DNA from: Ooceraea biroi
Lineage: Eukaryota; Arthropoda; Insecta; Hymenoptera; Formicidae
Direction of reading: 5' to 3'
DNA length: 64,000 nucleotides
NCBI RefSeq assembly: GCF_003672135.1
Contig: NC_039511.1
Coordinates: 10,008,464 to 10,072,463, forward strand
Shown: piece after piece, positions 25,605 to 38,352 of the stretch
Position numbering within the stretch: position 1 is the stretch's first letter
Layout of the letters: the number at the start of each line of letters is the position of its first letter
Notes under the pieces: model-generated
Told to the model about the DNA's origin: nothing
The model's input: the letters and a program-made list of their open reading frames with translations, nothing else
Databases searched by the model: none
Program-made: the position numbers and the translations under genes

Positions 25605-27898
25605 ATTCAAAAAATTTCAGCCAGAAAAATTGAGATCTGACATATGAATGCAATTATTATTCACTTTAGCGGCAATTTAAGATTTACTAGAACGAAGAAA
25701 CGCAGCGATAATTATAGGACCAGAATTAACTTGAATTCGTTTAGTCTCGCGGGACCAACGGAAGGGATTCATCATCTCGCAGATAACGCGCGGACGCAGA
25801 ACACATCTCGCAGGCACCGAGAAAGGATTTACAGCCTCGCGATGAAAAGTGCGACAAGACGCGTCTGACGTGTTTAATTACAGGGACGCGGTAGTTTGCG
25901 AGTTTCTCCGCTCGGCCACTCTGGGAAAGTGTTTCTCCAGTGGATTCGATGACGGCCGGACGATGATCAGAATCGGCCTGTACGCCGCTCGGGGAGTAAC
26001 GGCACTTCCTGCTGCCAGAACGAAACGAACGAAGACGCGGGGAAAACGTACCTCGAGCGTGTAATATATGCCGATAACACGCAGCGTGGCCGGGCGCGGA
26101 GGGCCAGCAGATAATCGCGCGGAAATCGGCTTTCTCGCGTAAGATTCGCGCGAAATGGAAGCGTGCATAAAATAAACAAATAACGCGGGCGCGCACGGCA
26201 ATCTAAATCACCGGGTTCCATTCGTTTGATTCATGGTCCGAGGCGCTCCGTGCGGACGCGGTACATAAATCAAGCACTTAGGGTCCCGAGAAGCGCGGGA
26301 CTCCGCGCGCTCAGGATCCGGACGGATAGCAGGCGCGCGCGATGAATCGCCGAGATGAAATTTCGGTTCGCCACGACGCGACGTGCGAGAAACACGATAA
26401 ATTATCCACTTGGACGGCGCCGATTAGCGATCATCGATATCATTGGAAACGATTAGTCCGCAATACTTAGTGGAAAATAGTGAGATGCTATCATGGTGAT
26501 CGTGTGTAAACAAACGCGCCGCTTCTGTTGCACGTTGCAAGTGGAGTTAACGATCAAACATATCACGTGAGGAGACTGTTAACGTGTTAATAAGGATCAT
26601 AATTTCAAAATTACATTTCTGGGAACGGTACTGTGCGTAATGCTGTTCACAAAAAGGATTATAATGAGAAGATTCTGATTTAATATTTCTTTAATTAGTA
26701 ACGTATTTTCACTGTTTCATTTTGTAATTGTAAAAAAGCGTTTATATGAATAAGTAATAATACTATTATCTTATTATCTAATTATTTTTGAAATATTAGT
26801 GTCAGCGACGTGTGCGTGGAAGTATTTACGATGTGTGAGGACATGTATAATACATGACGACCTCACTTAAGAGGATTTAACTTCGACACGTGTGTACCGC
26901 GCAATCCATAATAACATCGCGGGTTAATTGAATTATTCCGTCGATATCTACACGTACCGTGATACGTGCATCGTTGGCTAATGACGAGTCTTACTTGAAA
27001 AAAAAAAAGAAAGATGTAATGGTGAATACCCCGAATTAGCATACGATCTGGCGTGTTGCCTACGTAATATACCTAATTAAGACGCTCGTACAACGTCTCC
27101 ATCATTAAATCGTCTATTATTCAACAGTAATTAGAGATACTTATCGAGCGCGCGCATCGATACCGTGAACAAAGATTATCCGAGCGCGTCCAATTATTTG
27201 ATCCGCAGCTTTTTATCATCGTCCACATTGCGTAACGGCTCATTACGCGCTCGTCGGTCTCGCCTAATCATCGACCCCGATTGACAATAACGTATGCGTA
27301 TTACGTTGTCAACGCTCTGTTAGGATAATGGCGTTTAACGGCGCTCAATTATCCGTCTAATTAATAATTGGCCGTGGAGATCGCGCGTGACGCGTCCATC
27401 GACGAACGGGAAGCCGACCGGAATAATGTGTAATTCTTCACGAACGGGTCGGCTCGATCTCGCGAGATGCCTGTCGGCACTCGCGTCCATAATCCTCGAG
27501 TATCTCGAGAGTGCATCGGTCCATTTTCCTTCGACACGCGTGATTCCTTTCACTTACGCGAAGCCGCGCGCGGCCGCGTGATCGTTACTCGGAGGATGAT
27601 TCTGTCGTTACGACGCCGGTACCCGTGCTTTAAAAGGGAAACGCACGAGAGCGGGGTTCTCTTGGAGTCGCCAGGAGGGAACCAGCCGCGCTACTTTCCA
27701 ACGCAACGACGTTATTATCGGCAATGATCGTGAAATCAGTTTTGGATCTCCGTTTCGGGTTTCCAATCCGAGTTTGGTAACTTTCCTCGAAAAATCGAGA
27801 TAGAAGAGTTTGTTTTGCTGCAGGAATAGATAGCGAAATTATAAAAAAATAAAGAAAACTACTTAATTCAAGCGATAAAGATCTCATTCAAGAAATTA

Positions 27899-27980
27899 TA
27901 TGGAAACATCGATATGTTTTGAACTACGAGATAAAAAATATATGGAAACATCGATATGTTTTGAACTGCGAGATAAAAAA
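27899..27980. repeat. 42-bp tandem duplication
   Basis: A unit beginning TGGAAACATCGATATGTTTT at 27901 is repeated at 27943 with one visible substitution over the first 38 bases. The period is 42 bp, so a frame at 27900-28133 shows a 14-residue repeat. The small divergence suggests a recent duplication. Confidence 0.93.
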
Positions 27981-28300
27981 ATAAACTTTCTCTTCATGCA
28001 TTCAGCTTCAGAAATCGAAAAGGTACGTAATGACATTATTTCTCGGCTTGATTATGGACGGATCTTATTTCAACGGAATTTTTGCTCCCGATTTAACCAC
28101 GCAAGACACGTCGCGTTTAATGGTAATGTATAATGAAAAATAAATGGCCAACTCCCCCGGGCCCAACGTTTTTCTGCAGGATTTCCCGTTTCAAATTTAA
28201 ATAACAAACTTGCCTTTAATGTTTTATATACTAGTTATGAATCATTCTGTACGTACGCTCTGGGAAGCGACATAATAAATCAGCCGGCACGTCGAAAACA

Positions 28301-28301
28301 G

Positions 28302-28332
<31 letters not shown>

Positions 28333-28333
28333 T
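28301..28333. repeat. (GCC)n trinucleotide repeat
   Basis: Eleven GCC triplets with one GCC-to-ACC change near the start. The flanks are CpG-rich and there is no supporting open gene around it. Confidence 0.92.
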
Positions 28334-30386
28334 GATTTCGGAAATGAGAGTCGAGACGTCGGAACGGAGCAGAGCGGAGACGAGAAGCACGACAAGGAGT
28401 TAATTATAAATATCGAACCGCGCGCGCGGGGACGATCTGCTTACAAGATCGATACCATATTAGATTAATTAGCGTCACATGAATGTGATTCGCGTGTTTG
28501 GTATTAGGCCGAGATTAATTGCGCTGTTTCTGCGTCCTTTCGTCCAGTCTGTCCATCGACGACCGCTCCTATGTACCCGCAGAATACTACGACGAGCGAG
28601 AAATTCATCCAGCAACGCAACGCTCGCCAGGATCGACGACGAGATGTCGCGCAATTTCATCAGATAAAGTCATGAAGCGATCCGCGTCGTCGTATATGCA
28701 CATATATTGAGACATGACGCGACGCACACGATATCCTGAGACCGCTCATTCCTTTTTCGCAGCAACAGCGGGGGCGGCGGTGTGTCTCGTATATCTTGCA
28801 CAGGTATCGACAGCGTTTTCCCAGGTGGAAAAAATGTTTAGCGAGATTAATCGACGAACGGAGGCTGAGAAACGGCCAGCCGACGAGTACCGCCGAGTCA
28901 CATACGGTCTCTCCTCTCGAGATATCACTATTTATAATTTTCAAAGCACCTTATATATAGGTGCATGAAGGAACTAATGAAGGAAATAATTAAAAAAGAC
29001 ATTAAAAGCTGCACTAATATGCCCTCTCGAATTTCAAGTCACACGAAATAAAAATCCGATAGGTATCGGAAATCAATTTGTGAGTTTTAAATCATATGAG
29101 ATATATAAATGGCGGTGTCAGAAGCCATTTCACGAGTTTTAGAAATACAATTTTTTTATGTTAAATAGTCATCATAGTCTGCCACGAATACGACAGGATT
29201 GAGTTAATTGTGCCACTGTATTATATATCACGACGAATTTATGAAAATATACTTCAGCGTCACAGTAAAAATCTCAAATCGAAGAGAAATAATGAGATGT
29301 GCAATATTCACCTGCTCGCCGCCGTTATCAGTTTCGTCGTGGAACAAGAAAGTGGACCAAGCAGCGGAACGAGAGATGATGCTGTGACTAATGATATTAA
29401 GTTTAGACGTTAATTTAAAAAGAAAAGATAAAGGAAATATTCTTTATGCAGGGGAGAATTATGAGCGATATTAAGCGGGACCGGTTATTAATTAGCCGCT
29501 GTCAAAATGGAAATCGAAAGTCAAATATACCGGTGCAACTTTAATCGTGCAGCCGCGTACATACGCCCACATACTTAGGTACATAACGGCCGGCGTTGGT
29601 ATTTACCGGTTTTATGCGCACGTATTCTGCCTATGGCTCATTCACCGGAGGTTCATTTAGGCGCTTTCTCTCAATATCTCTGCATTCAGGAACAAAAGAT
29701 AACGCAGCGCATTGCGAACGCGCAATTTTGTTTTACGCTGTTGAACTTTCCGCTCGATTCGCCTTCCTGCAAACGTTTCTCGATGAGGAAGCAGTAATGA
29801 CACATTTTTCTAGAGAACACATTTTTCTCTCTGCGATGGAACTTTGCAACACGTAGAAAATTTATGCGTGAAAAAGTTCAACATGAGCCATTTAAAAATC
29901 CCCTTTTAGAATTTCAAATGCTAGCTGTTAAACGTTATATAATATGTCGCTGGCAGTTGAAATTATAATGTTGGAATTTCTTGTGTATTATACATCATCG
30001 AATACCGGAGCAAGCCATTGAAACGTGTTGCACATGCGTGTACTAATATAATATCTCGCGTGGATGGTGCTTTATTTATCGAAAGGATCCATGTTTCGAC
30101 GTTAATTAATGCTATCGAGCGCGCGATACTTCCGAAGCCCCGAGATCGGGGCCGCGGAGTTATAATTTCGCCGAGTTGCGCGTCGCGCGATCGTAATTCC
30201 GCGCAAATTGATATCCGCCGATTCCGGGATTTGTTACATATTGTGTCTTGTCGCGCGCACATGCGTCCGACACGCGCGATTTCCGCGGGGCACTGTAGAT
30301 ATGCATGCATGTGTGCATACATAACGATTGAAAAACGATCATACACGCGAACCGCCGTTCATCAATATTGAAAGGATCGCGCGACT

Positions 30387-30387
<1 letters not shown>

Positions 30388-30421
<34 letters not shown>
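30388..30421. repeat. (CT)17 microsatellite
   Basis: A pure CT dinucleotide run of 34 bases. A complementary (AG)10 run lies 159 bases downstream, so the two could pair as a long stem. Confidence 0.95.
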
Positions 30422-30424
<3 letters not shown>

Positions 30425-30580
30425 GCTCCATGTGTATTTCGTATGCATTGCAACTACCGGATGTCGAAAGGATTTGTCTTTAATGTCGCTTACGGCTGAT
30501 GGCCGTAACGGCCGCTCGTGAATGCGACACCGCGAAATACGCTTAATGCGCATTAAATATTCGGCTGTGATGCACGCTGC

Positions 30581-30600
30581 AGAGAGAGAGAGAGAGAGAG
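30581..30600. repeat. (AG)10 microsatellite
   Basis: A pure AG run that continues as a looser purine-rich stretch to about 30650 (GAAAGAAATC, then GAGAGAGAGGAAGAGAGAG). It is complementary to the CT run at 30388-30421. Confidence 0.93.
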
Positions 30601-32206
30601 AAAGAAATCAGGAAAGAGCGGATGTGTGAGAGAGAGGAAGAGAGAGCGTTTCGCTCGCGCGACCGTCAAATGAAAACTAATGAATTTGTCAACCGTGATA
30701 CATACATGCGGCTGCACCGGAAATACAATCGGAAATACATCGGATCGTAATCACGCCGCTTTTGTGCTGAGCGTTCTGGAATCATCCTAACAATTCGCAT
30801 CACGAATCGTTGCGCGATAACGATCGCTCTGAAAAGGACAGATCTCTTGCAAACGGCCGTTTTCTCTCGTTCCTTCCCTTTCTGTTCTTACAACGTGTCT
30901 GCGAATGACGCAGAAAATATAAAAATGCTGCAAGCCTCTCGGTGCATCTTCGTGTATCTTCCCACATCTCGAAATGCGTTGAAAAATCCAGCGGAATACG
31001 TAATGAACCGCGCTCAATCTTGCGAAGGCCCTGTCGCCGCACGTTCGCATGATGCGCGATGAGATCGCCGTATCGCGACAAAACATGCACGCTGCTTCAC
31101 GTAGCGAATAACGGTACCGATAATTGACAGATTATTTATCACGATGCCATTTGATGCGCCGATGATGTCGCGCGATGTTAATGAGCTTCCCAGAGCGACG
31201 TGTACAATGAGAGTACGACGAGATCGTTCGCATCGGGGACTGGTTCTCGCACATCCGAAGGATTATGGCTCCGACGACGAGATCCCAATCGCGACACCTC
31301 GATATAAGAATAGACGCGATTATTATTAAGATTACTATTCACACGCTTCGTTTCTCAACTTTGATTCCGTACCCCGTGTCTTTGATAAGAACATCCCGAG
31401 TGTCTTTCCGCAGACGAACGTATCAATGAGATGTAGATTTATCTCAGAGAATGGTAAGAAGTTTTATCTGATATGGAGAATAAAAAATTGTACAGCACAA
31501 AAGAGAAACGATCTTCGTTTTCGATAGCATCTACTTTTTATCCTAGTTTTTTTTATTTTAGGGCAGCCTTAAATCGCATTTAACTGGACAGTTATCATGC
31601 ACTCCTGTAATCCTCATGCAATGTGCAGATACTGCACTTTGACGATATAACCATACCCTTTCCTGTTTTTTTTTATGTTACATTCACGTGCACATTTTCC
31701 GACGGTAAAAATTGATTTCAATTGTTTCCCCGAATCCACTGTTCGAATGCCATACATTACTTATGTATGTGTTTCACGTGAATAAACGTCAACCAAAGCT
31801 ACAATGAAAATTTCATCGGGCAGGACAGTCCGTGTAAAACGCGTCGCGTGCGATACGTTTGATGATACACTGTACAAGGGAGGAAGGGCTCGCCCCTACG
31901 AAAGCTCGCCGATAAACCGAGGAACAAACGGTCTGCTTTTTCGTTATCGTTCCGGGCTGCGCCCGGAAGAGGCAGGGGCGGATAACAGCGGAAAAAAAGG
32001 GACGAGGAATACGATTATGTAAATGTGGCTGTGTGTGCGAGAGGCGAGTACGTTACACGCGCGCACACGCGCACAACGAGCCACTGCAGCCACTGTTATT
32101 AACATCGGCCTCGCATGGCTTAATATTTAAATTAGCGTTAGGTATACGGAATTCGCTTTGGCGATAGCGCACGCTTCCGTGGATTATTAACACGAGCCAG
32201 TGAGCC

Positions 32207-32223
32207 CGCGAGCGAGCGAGCGA
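32207..32223. repeat. (GAGC)n short tandem repeat
   Basis: Three to four GAGC-type tetramers within a GC-rich stretch. Confidence 0.65.
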
Positions 32224-32924
32224 CACGACATATGGCGTGCCGACAACGTAAGAATTGTTGAACGAACTCTCGGATGTAGGCAGACGCCAGCTGCTCGCAT
32301 GAACATGTTTCGTAATACACGCGCCTGAAACAGAAGAGTAACTCGAAAAGCACGAGATAATCAGGCCGATGTATCCGGTGCCTTTGTCCTAATATTAGAG
32401 CAGAAACTGGAGACACGTGAGATACGTTCACGTCCGGTCGTCGCAAAACTGGATGCTCTATTCTGAATATTATATCATGTTTACTCGCTTTTATGTTTTG
32501 CGGAGGGATCTTCCGTTACATCAAATTAAGCCATACTATAATATAATATTATACGAAGCAACGTGTGTGTTGTACAATATCTGTCAGACATTATTAATCC
32601 TATGACCTATCTTTGCAAAAAACATATTTGAATAAGGCTTTTATACTCAAGGGAATATTTCCGGGACGAATACATTTCTCTAGCTACCATTGGCAAGGTA
32701 GCTAGCTTTTGCCTTCCATATCAATCGTAATATTTAATCGAATGTACGGTCCCTCTCGATCAACATTATTGACGAGGCCGAGCGCAAGGCGAAATAAACC
32801 GGTCGACATGCCGCTTGACCTATAAAATACATCGTGTTTCAAATCGAGTCGCGGGCAGCTCGCGGCTTGTTTGCGATAGCATGATAAATGAAGACTGCTC
32901 AAAAATATAGCCCGACCTCCAGGC

Positions 32925-32964
32925 TTACGTTACGTTATGTTACATTATATTACATTACGTTATA
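32925..32964. repeat. Degenerate pentanucleotide repeat (TTAYR, 8 units)
   Basis: Eight consecutive pentamers stay in phase. All begin TTA, with the last two bases CG, TG, CA or TA. The pattern of CG to TG or CA changes is what CpG deamination would leave. Confidence 0.85.
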
Positions 32965-33400
32965 ATAGGATACAATACGGCCAGCTGTACGTGCCATGCG
33001 TGGGCCATGGGCCGGGATGACAAAATATATCGCCGACCAATTTCGCTCGATCATTATGAACGTGGACAATAGCGTTGCTCGATAATGCCCGAAGATCCCT
33101 CTTCCTCCCTGTGGATTCGTGTCGTGATAGATGTTCCGGCGTCGCGTTCCCCGACGATTCCAATGATACATCACGCTGACGTATCGGCTCAGCGTGTATT
33201 TACGCCTCGCTCGTAATCGTATCGAAACGCGCATACAAATTTGAGCTTTATCACGGTGAGATTCTATTAATTGCATCGCGCCGGAAGTGACATTAATTTT
33301 TGGATTGCGTCTGAACGATGCTGACAACGGGTTACGAAAGGATTTCAGGAAGATTTACGATTCAAGTTGGATTTCTAGAATTGCATTATCCACCGCTCGA

Positions 33401-34970
33401 ATTAGCGAGAGGAACGTCATCGCAAATTAAACACAGTGTCGATAATTAAACATTTAATATTTTACCTGCGAACATTTTATCTTTGCTTCTTTCTTCGTTC
33501 TTCCATTGTACGTACTGCGACGTTCGTATCGTTACGTTCTTTTTTTCAGGACATTGTGGGCATTGTGTAGATTAATCGACAATCGCGAAATTATTGAGCT
33601 TTAATTCCTGATTGTCGTCCGACGTATTTAATTATGCCGCTTCGTGAACGCATGCATACAATTCAAGATTAATTAGTTGCTAATATAATTGATCGTGTGT
33701 GTTTGTATTTGCAATTTACAATGCGGCACAGACAGGCGGATTAATTTTGCGATAATAATTTATCAAAATTGCGCCGTCAGTTTACGCACGAAATTGGGGG
33801 CTACATCATCTGACGGAATTAAATTTCGATCAATCAAATTATTACCATTATATTATAAATTAGGAAATTAATCATGAATCATGTTTAGTCGTTTACGTCA
33901 AAGAACCACCTTGAGATAATCGCAATAATTAAATTTATATTATATATCCCGCTGTTATCTCAGCTCAATGTAACGCATCATATTTGTCTGCCTTATTGTT
34001 CATTCAGAAAATAATTTTTTAATTTAATTTAATAATTCATCTAAATCGCATTATCTTTTATTCGACTAATTTATCTTACAGTCATTTTCTGCATTCACAT
34101 TTATGATTAGTGTGCTCAAAGAGCATTATCCTAGATCTAAATGCGTTTTCCTACTCTTCATTTTTTTTAAATTTTTCTCTCTTTTGCACAATCGATGTAT
34201 TTTTAATTTCGTTAGTACAGCGAACTCGACGAGTCTCATTCGAGACTCGATACGTCAGCCGCGAAATAAAAATCGAGCTTTGTCTCGTGGACGGTTAAAG
34301 AAAATGTCTGCGTGGAAATCGTGAAGTGGCACGTGCAGAATGGGAGTTCAAGTGTGGCAGGAAAAGTGCACGTGCATATGTGACGGCTCTCGAAAGTCAT
34401 ATACAAAACGTAACATTGCTCTCTGGATGGAAATATTGAAATGCGTGGGCCGCCGTGATGAGTAAAGGCAAAAAAAGCACCGAGAAGATATCCGATGCTC
34501 TCTCGTATCGTTGAGTTTGTTATGAGCGTAGGAGTGACGAAAAAAAAAGTGAAAAGTGCACGGCAGATGCACGTTTGGTTCGAAATAAACAACGCGTCGG
34601 TATTAAAAGTCGTGCGCGCGAGAGCACTGCAAAACGGCTCCATAAGCCGAGAAGGACGTTTTAATGAAATACGGCTCGACGGTTTTTTGCAAGCTTGCAC
34701 GAAAATGTAATAAAAAATTGAAGATTGATAACAAACGAATGAGATTTAATATATTTTAATATGTTTTATATATTTCCCAGTTAACTAAACAGTTAAACAA
34801 TTGAATTAAAAACTGAAATTCTTATCTCAATAATTCTTTTCGATATTTAATTAAATATAATATATCGAAATTTAAATGTTTATCTGCTCTGCAAAGTTCG
34901 CGATTTACAGAAACTCCAACTTTCATGCATCTTCTGTGTAATAATATTGCCGCGTACATTGCACAATATT
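33401..34970. other. AT-rich non-coding sequence
   Basis: Mostly AT-rich. A 154-codon minus-strand frame at 34236-34700 and a 71-codon plus-strand frame over the same bases show no recognisable domain. Confidence 0.6.
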
Positions 34971-35213
34971 ATGATTATATTATTATTACTCTCCATTACT
35001 ATTATCACAAGTTGCTATTATTTTAATAAAGGTATTTCTATTTGTTTTGGATTGTACTCTAAATCTGTGCCAGAATTTTACTGCGCCGATCCAGAGATGT
35101 TTTCGCGGTCTGAATACGTTACAAATATGGTAATACGTGTCCCCGAAGATTTTCTGGCAACGTGTCCTCGCGTGCGGAACTTAGAAATCGGCGCGGAGAT
35201 AAAGTCAGACTGA
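34971..35213 (+). CDS. Hypothetical 80-residue peptide with hydrophobic N-terminus (doubtful)
   Basis: From the first ATG this frame starts MIILLLLSITIITSC, which could be read as a signal peptide or membrane segment. A short polar part with cysteines at residues 15, 25, 38 and 65 follows. The hydrophobic start comes from an ATTATT-type simple run in AT-rich DNA, which gives Ile and Leu codons by chance, and it lacks the usual basic residue before the core. No family was recognised, and no promoter or splice support was found. It is listed only because it is the most peptide-like short frame in the window. Confidence 0.12.
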   Translation: MIILLLLSITIITSCYYFNKGISICFGLYSKSVPEFYCADPEMFSRSEYVTNMVIRVPEDFLATCPRVRNLEIGAEIKSD

Positions 35214-36534
35214 TGAAATCAGTTGTGAGTCGTCGGCGAGCTTAAAGTCCGGATATTCATACATTGTCACAGAAAATTGAGCCATAAAGGCTCCTCCACG
35301 TGCGGTCGCGACGGCGGAGTGCTATTGAAGCGGTGCCAAATTCGAAATTAAACCGTCGTGCGAGGATTACAAAGGATTCCTGCGCAGCGGCAGCAAGGAT
35401 TAAACGTGATCCACAACTCCGTCGCATCGTCCGGGATATTTACGATAGATCATGTCGGTGGCACGCATCGCGTCACAAATCTTCGGATCAAGCGCCATAA
35501 AAACGCGTATTCTCTGTCGCAATAATCTTATCGAAGTGATATAACACGTGAGAATAAAAATTACGAGAGCTCACCATAAAAGTTCCTTAAAAGTTTTTCC
35601 TGTTGCTTACCTGGAACAGAAAGATAAAACCACAATTTCAATTACGTTTCTTTATATAGACATTTAAATAATAGACGGGATAATTAAATGAATTAAAAGT
35701 AAGCAGAACTTGAATCGAAATGATACATCTCATTTTATTCACACACATTCAAGATATTCTTTCTATATACAGTCTCCATTAGAAATATTAAGAGTGAAGA
35801 ATATTTTAAACTTCCTGGCTTAATCTGACGTCTATTTTTCACGATAAATAAATTGTGCCTCGTTGCGGGATCGCGGTAGTTTTTTTAGAATTTCCATGCA
35901 CACGCATTCATGGCTCGCGCTGTCGAGAGAAAAAAAGAAGTAGAGTGCATGTACCATTATTACCGCGCATCTCTCGCGGCAGTCTCTTTAAAGAGCACCG
36001 ATGAGGAAATAAAAACGAGGTAATGAAAAGATTACTGACATAATCTTCACCCGCGCCATGAAACGTATTGTCTTGGTATTTCCCGTCTGCACCCTGAATT
36101 TCCGCACTGCGCGCTGCGAGATACGTGCCGCTTCCTCCCGCCAGCCGTCCGAGCGAAATGCCCGGGAGAAAAGCAATTATATCCAGAATTAGGACAGACG
36201 CCTACGGAATAGTTGTTATCTTAACCCCGAGCCAAGCATAAATCTCCTCGCCGCTGCTGAACGATGAAGCTTAATCCCGTATACTCACACGCTCCGCGAC
36301 TGCGCTCCATTTTCCGAAGGTAGGTAAGTTAAACGAGCCGTTTCCGCGAGGTACTCTCGCACATCTATCTGCCAATATCGGTATTACTGCTTTTCCTTTA
36401 ATAATCCCTGGGATCGGCAGCGCATTCCGCGCGCGGAATCCTCTCGCGAATCCGCGAATTACACACGCTCAGGTTTCCTTCGTTAGTACTTAAGTGGAAT
36501 CCTTGCTGTCGATTTGGATCTTACGTTTTATCTT

Positions 36535-36552
36535 TTACAGTTGTTACAGTTG
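36535..36552. repeat. 9-bp tandem duplication
   Basis: TTACAGTTG occurs twice in tandem, followed by TTCACGGTCACGG, which contains a TCACGG duplication. This repeat overlaps the start of the exon-like segment at 36541, weakening the coding reading there. Confidence 0.75.
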
Positions 36553-36630
36553 TTCACGGTCACGGTCCTCGTCAACAAGTCGCAAAAATGGAGATACCAG
36601 GTCTTCAAGAAAGATCACGAGCTACGGAGG
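36541..36630 (+). CDS. Exon-like 30-codon segment (doubtful)
   Basis: The segment follows a pyrimidine-rich acceptor-like TTTTATCTTTTACAG and stays open for exactly 30 codons to a weak donor-like GG|GTATCC. Several codons use C or G in the third position (FTVTVLVNK, then QVFKKDHEL). No protein family was recognised. The first bases belong to a 9-bp tandem duplication, and the donor is far from consensus. An orphan exon in a large intron is possible, but chance is more likely. Confidence 0.1.
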
Positions 36631-38275
36631 GTATCCGCATATCTCGCGAAAATATATCATAATAAACAACGCTGTCTGTATCCGCGACTTAATCCCCGGT
36701 AACGCTGATAATCGGAATAACCGGCGGGAAACTCTGAAGTTTACGTCGCGCCGCCGATATGGCTGCGGCGGCCTCTTAAGCTCGCGCCGTGCTTCCAACT
36801 TTCGGTGGTTACTCCGCCGCGAGTTAACTGAAAACAAAGCCCGTAGCGACTTTGGAAAGACGAGCATCCAAGTTCCGTAACAAAGTACGAAACTGCACAG
36901 AGAGCGAGAAAGCGAGAGCAAGCAAGTGAGGAAAGGGAGAAGAGCGAGCAGAAACGCGCACGGTCTCCAGTAGCGGATGCGTACTACAGCATCAAGCATT
37001 TTCCGCGGAAAAGTGCAAGTTGCGAGAAGATTATTCCTCTCGTCGCCCTTCTTGTCGCCCTCACTAGTAGGAATTAAAAAATCTTTTCACCTTCCGCGGC
37101 TAAAAGGGAAGGAAAACGTCACGGAGCGTATACCTGCTCGCAGTCGCGCTCGCTCGCGGAATTTTTCGGCCACCCCGACGGCGGTCTGACCCAGTTGCGA
37201 TTTCCTGTTGGAGTAATTTAGAATAGCGCCGTCGCGTCGCGGCGCCGCTTGCTGAATGTTAATGCGCCGCGGTACAAGTTAAAGCCGGAATGCCGGCGCG
37301 AGTGACTGATTTTCAGCGGGAGACTGCGCTCCGTTCGTGGTTCAGCATAATTGTTTCGCGCGCGAGTTTCATTTAGTTGTAACGCGTAAACAAATGTTTA
37401 ATAGATCCGCGCGAGTGAGACTTTCAGGCATTCCAACGGTTCGGAAAACACGAACAAATTGCGCGCGAGCTGAAGCGGCGCGTTTAATGAAAACCTGCGA
37501 GCTAAACCGACGTGCATTCGTAACGAGACTCGAAGTAACATTCAATATTCAGGTGAGAAATGGACGCGTTTCTAATTATATAGCTCAGATTTCGTTAAAC
37601 GCTTCGAGCGGGAAGACTTAATCCTTCGCATTGTGGCAGGGCGACGCGCATCGAAATACGAACTCCAATTAAATCGAGAGGAGTTTGAACGGCGAGCCGC
37701 GGGTAGTATTACGCAAAACACGCGGCGCGTAAGTCCGAGCGTGCGATAACGCAAGCAACATGACGCTCGCGCTGCGCCTCGCCCGACACGAAACATGCCG
37801 ACGAAAAATGTCCGACACTGTCGGGCATTAATTATGCCGATAGCCGGCATTAATTTAGCAACAATGTTTAATTCGCCCGCGCGCGACCGCACACACACGC
37901 CGGCGACGGCGTCTTCGATCAAGATCCCGGTCGGCGCGCGTTCCGCCGCGGCGCGCATTAATTAGGACGCAGGATAGGAAATTGTTTCTCCAGCACCGAC
38001 GCATCCTGAACAGCGCACTCGCGCTCGCCTCGGGCGAATCTACGTATGATAAACGTAATAACACACGCATTACGCCCGCTGGTGTACCAGTCTCCGTCCC
38101 TTTTCCCCCTGCCGCTCGATTCGAGGGACCGACGTATAACGTCGACATTAAACACCGGAGCGGAAAGCGAGCGAGATTGCACCGGCTACGACGATTCCCG
38201 CGTCGATTCGCGACGCAGACGATCGTATATTAATTCGGCGACGGGAACAGCCGCTATAATAAAACCGACAGTAAC

Positions 38276-38283
38276 TATATAAA
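38276..38283 (+). promoter_or_regulatory. TATA-box-like TATATAAA
   Basis: TATATAAAG is followed by CCGCGAGG in a CpG-rich stretch. A CT-rich run starts about 55 bases downstream. No downstream coding region was recognised. Confidence 0.15.
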
Positions 38284-38335
38284 GCCGCGAGGTACACGAA
38301 CGAGAAGTGGAGAAATTAATTAGCGGCGTCAGCCG

Positions 38336-38352
38336 TCTCTCTCTCTCTCTCT
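38336..38352. repeat. (CT)8 microsatellite
   Basis: A short pure CT run that continues as CT-rich sequence to about 38383. It lies about 55 bases downstream of a TATATAAA at 38276-38283. Confidence 0.85.

Larger units (their letters stand above)
24081..27880. other. Mixed non-coding sequence
   Basis: AT-rich patches at about 24840-25120 and 26600-26800 alternate with CpG-rich DNA. A 151-codon minus-strand frame at 25741-26196 and others nested with it are unrecognised. No gene was supported. Confidence 0.6.
27981..33400. other. Mixed non-coding sequence
   Basis: No gene was recognised. Besides the listed repeats, frames of 60-127 codons overlap on both strands at 28475-28968, 29963-30453 and 30787-31090 without domains. 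An AT-rich self-complementary TATAATATTATA lies near 32540. Confidence 0.6.

Noticed and set aside
25741..26196. 151-codon minus-strand frame
   Set aside because: Three overlapping frames in other phases with similar length show that the region is simply stop-poor.
27900..28133. 77-codon frame with a repeated 14-residue unit
   Set aside because: The repeat follows from the 42-bp DNA duplication, and no domain or expression signal supports a protein.
32925..32964. Possible interstitial telomeric repeat
   Set aside because: Units are TTACG, TTATG or TTACA, not the TTAGG of insect telomeres.
34236..34700. 154-codon minus-strand frame with several cysteines
   Set aside because: Cysteines are scattered without a pattern, frames on the other strand overlap, and no family was recognised.
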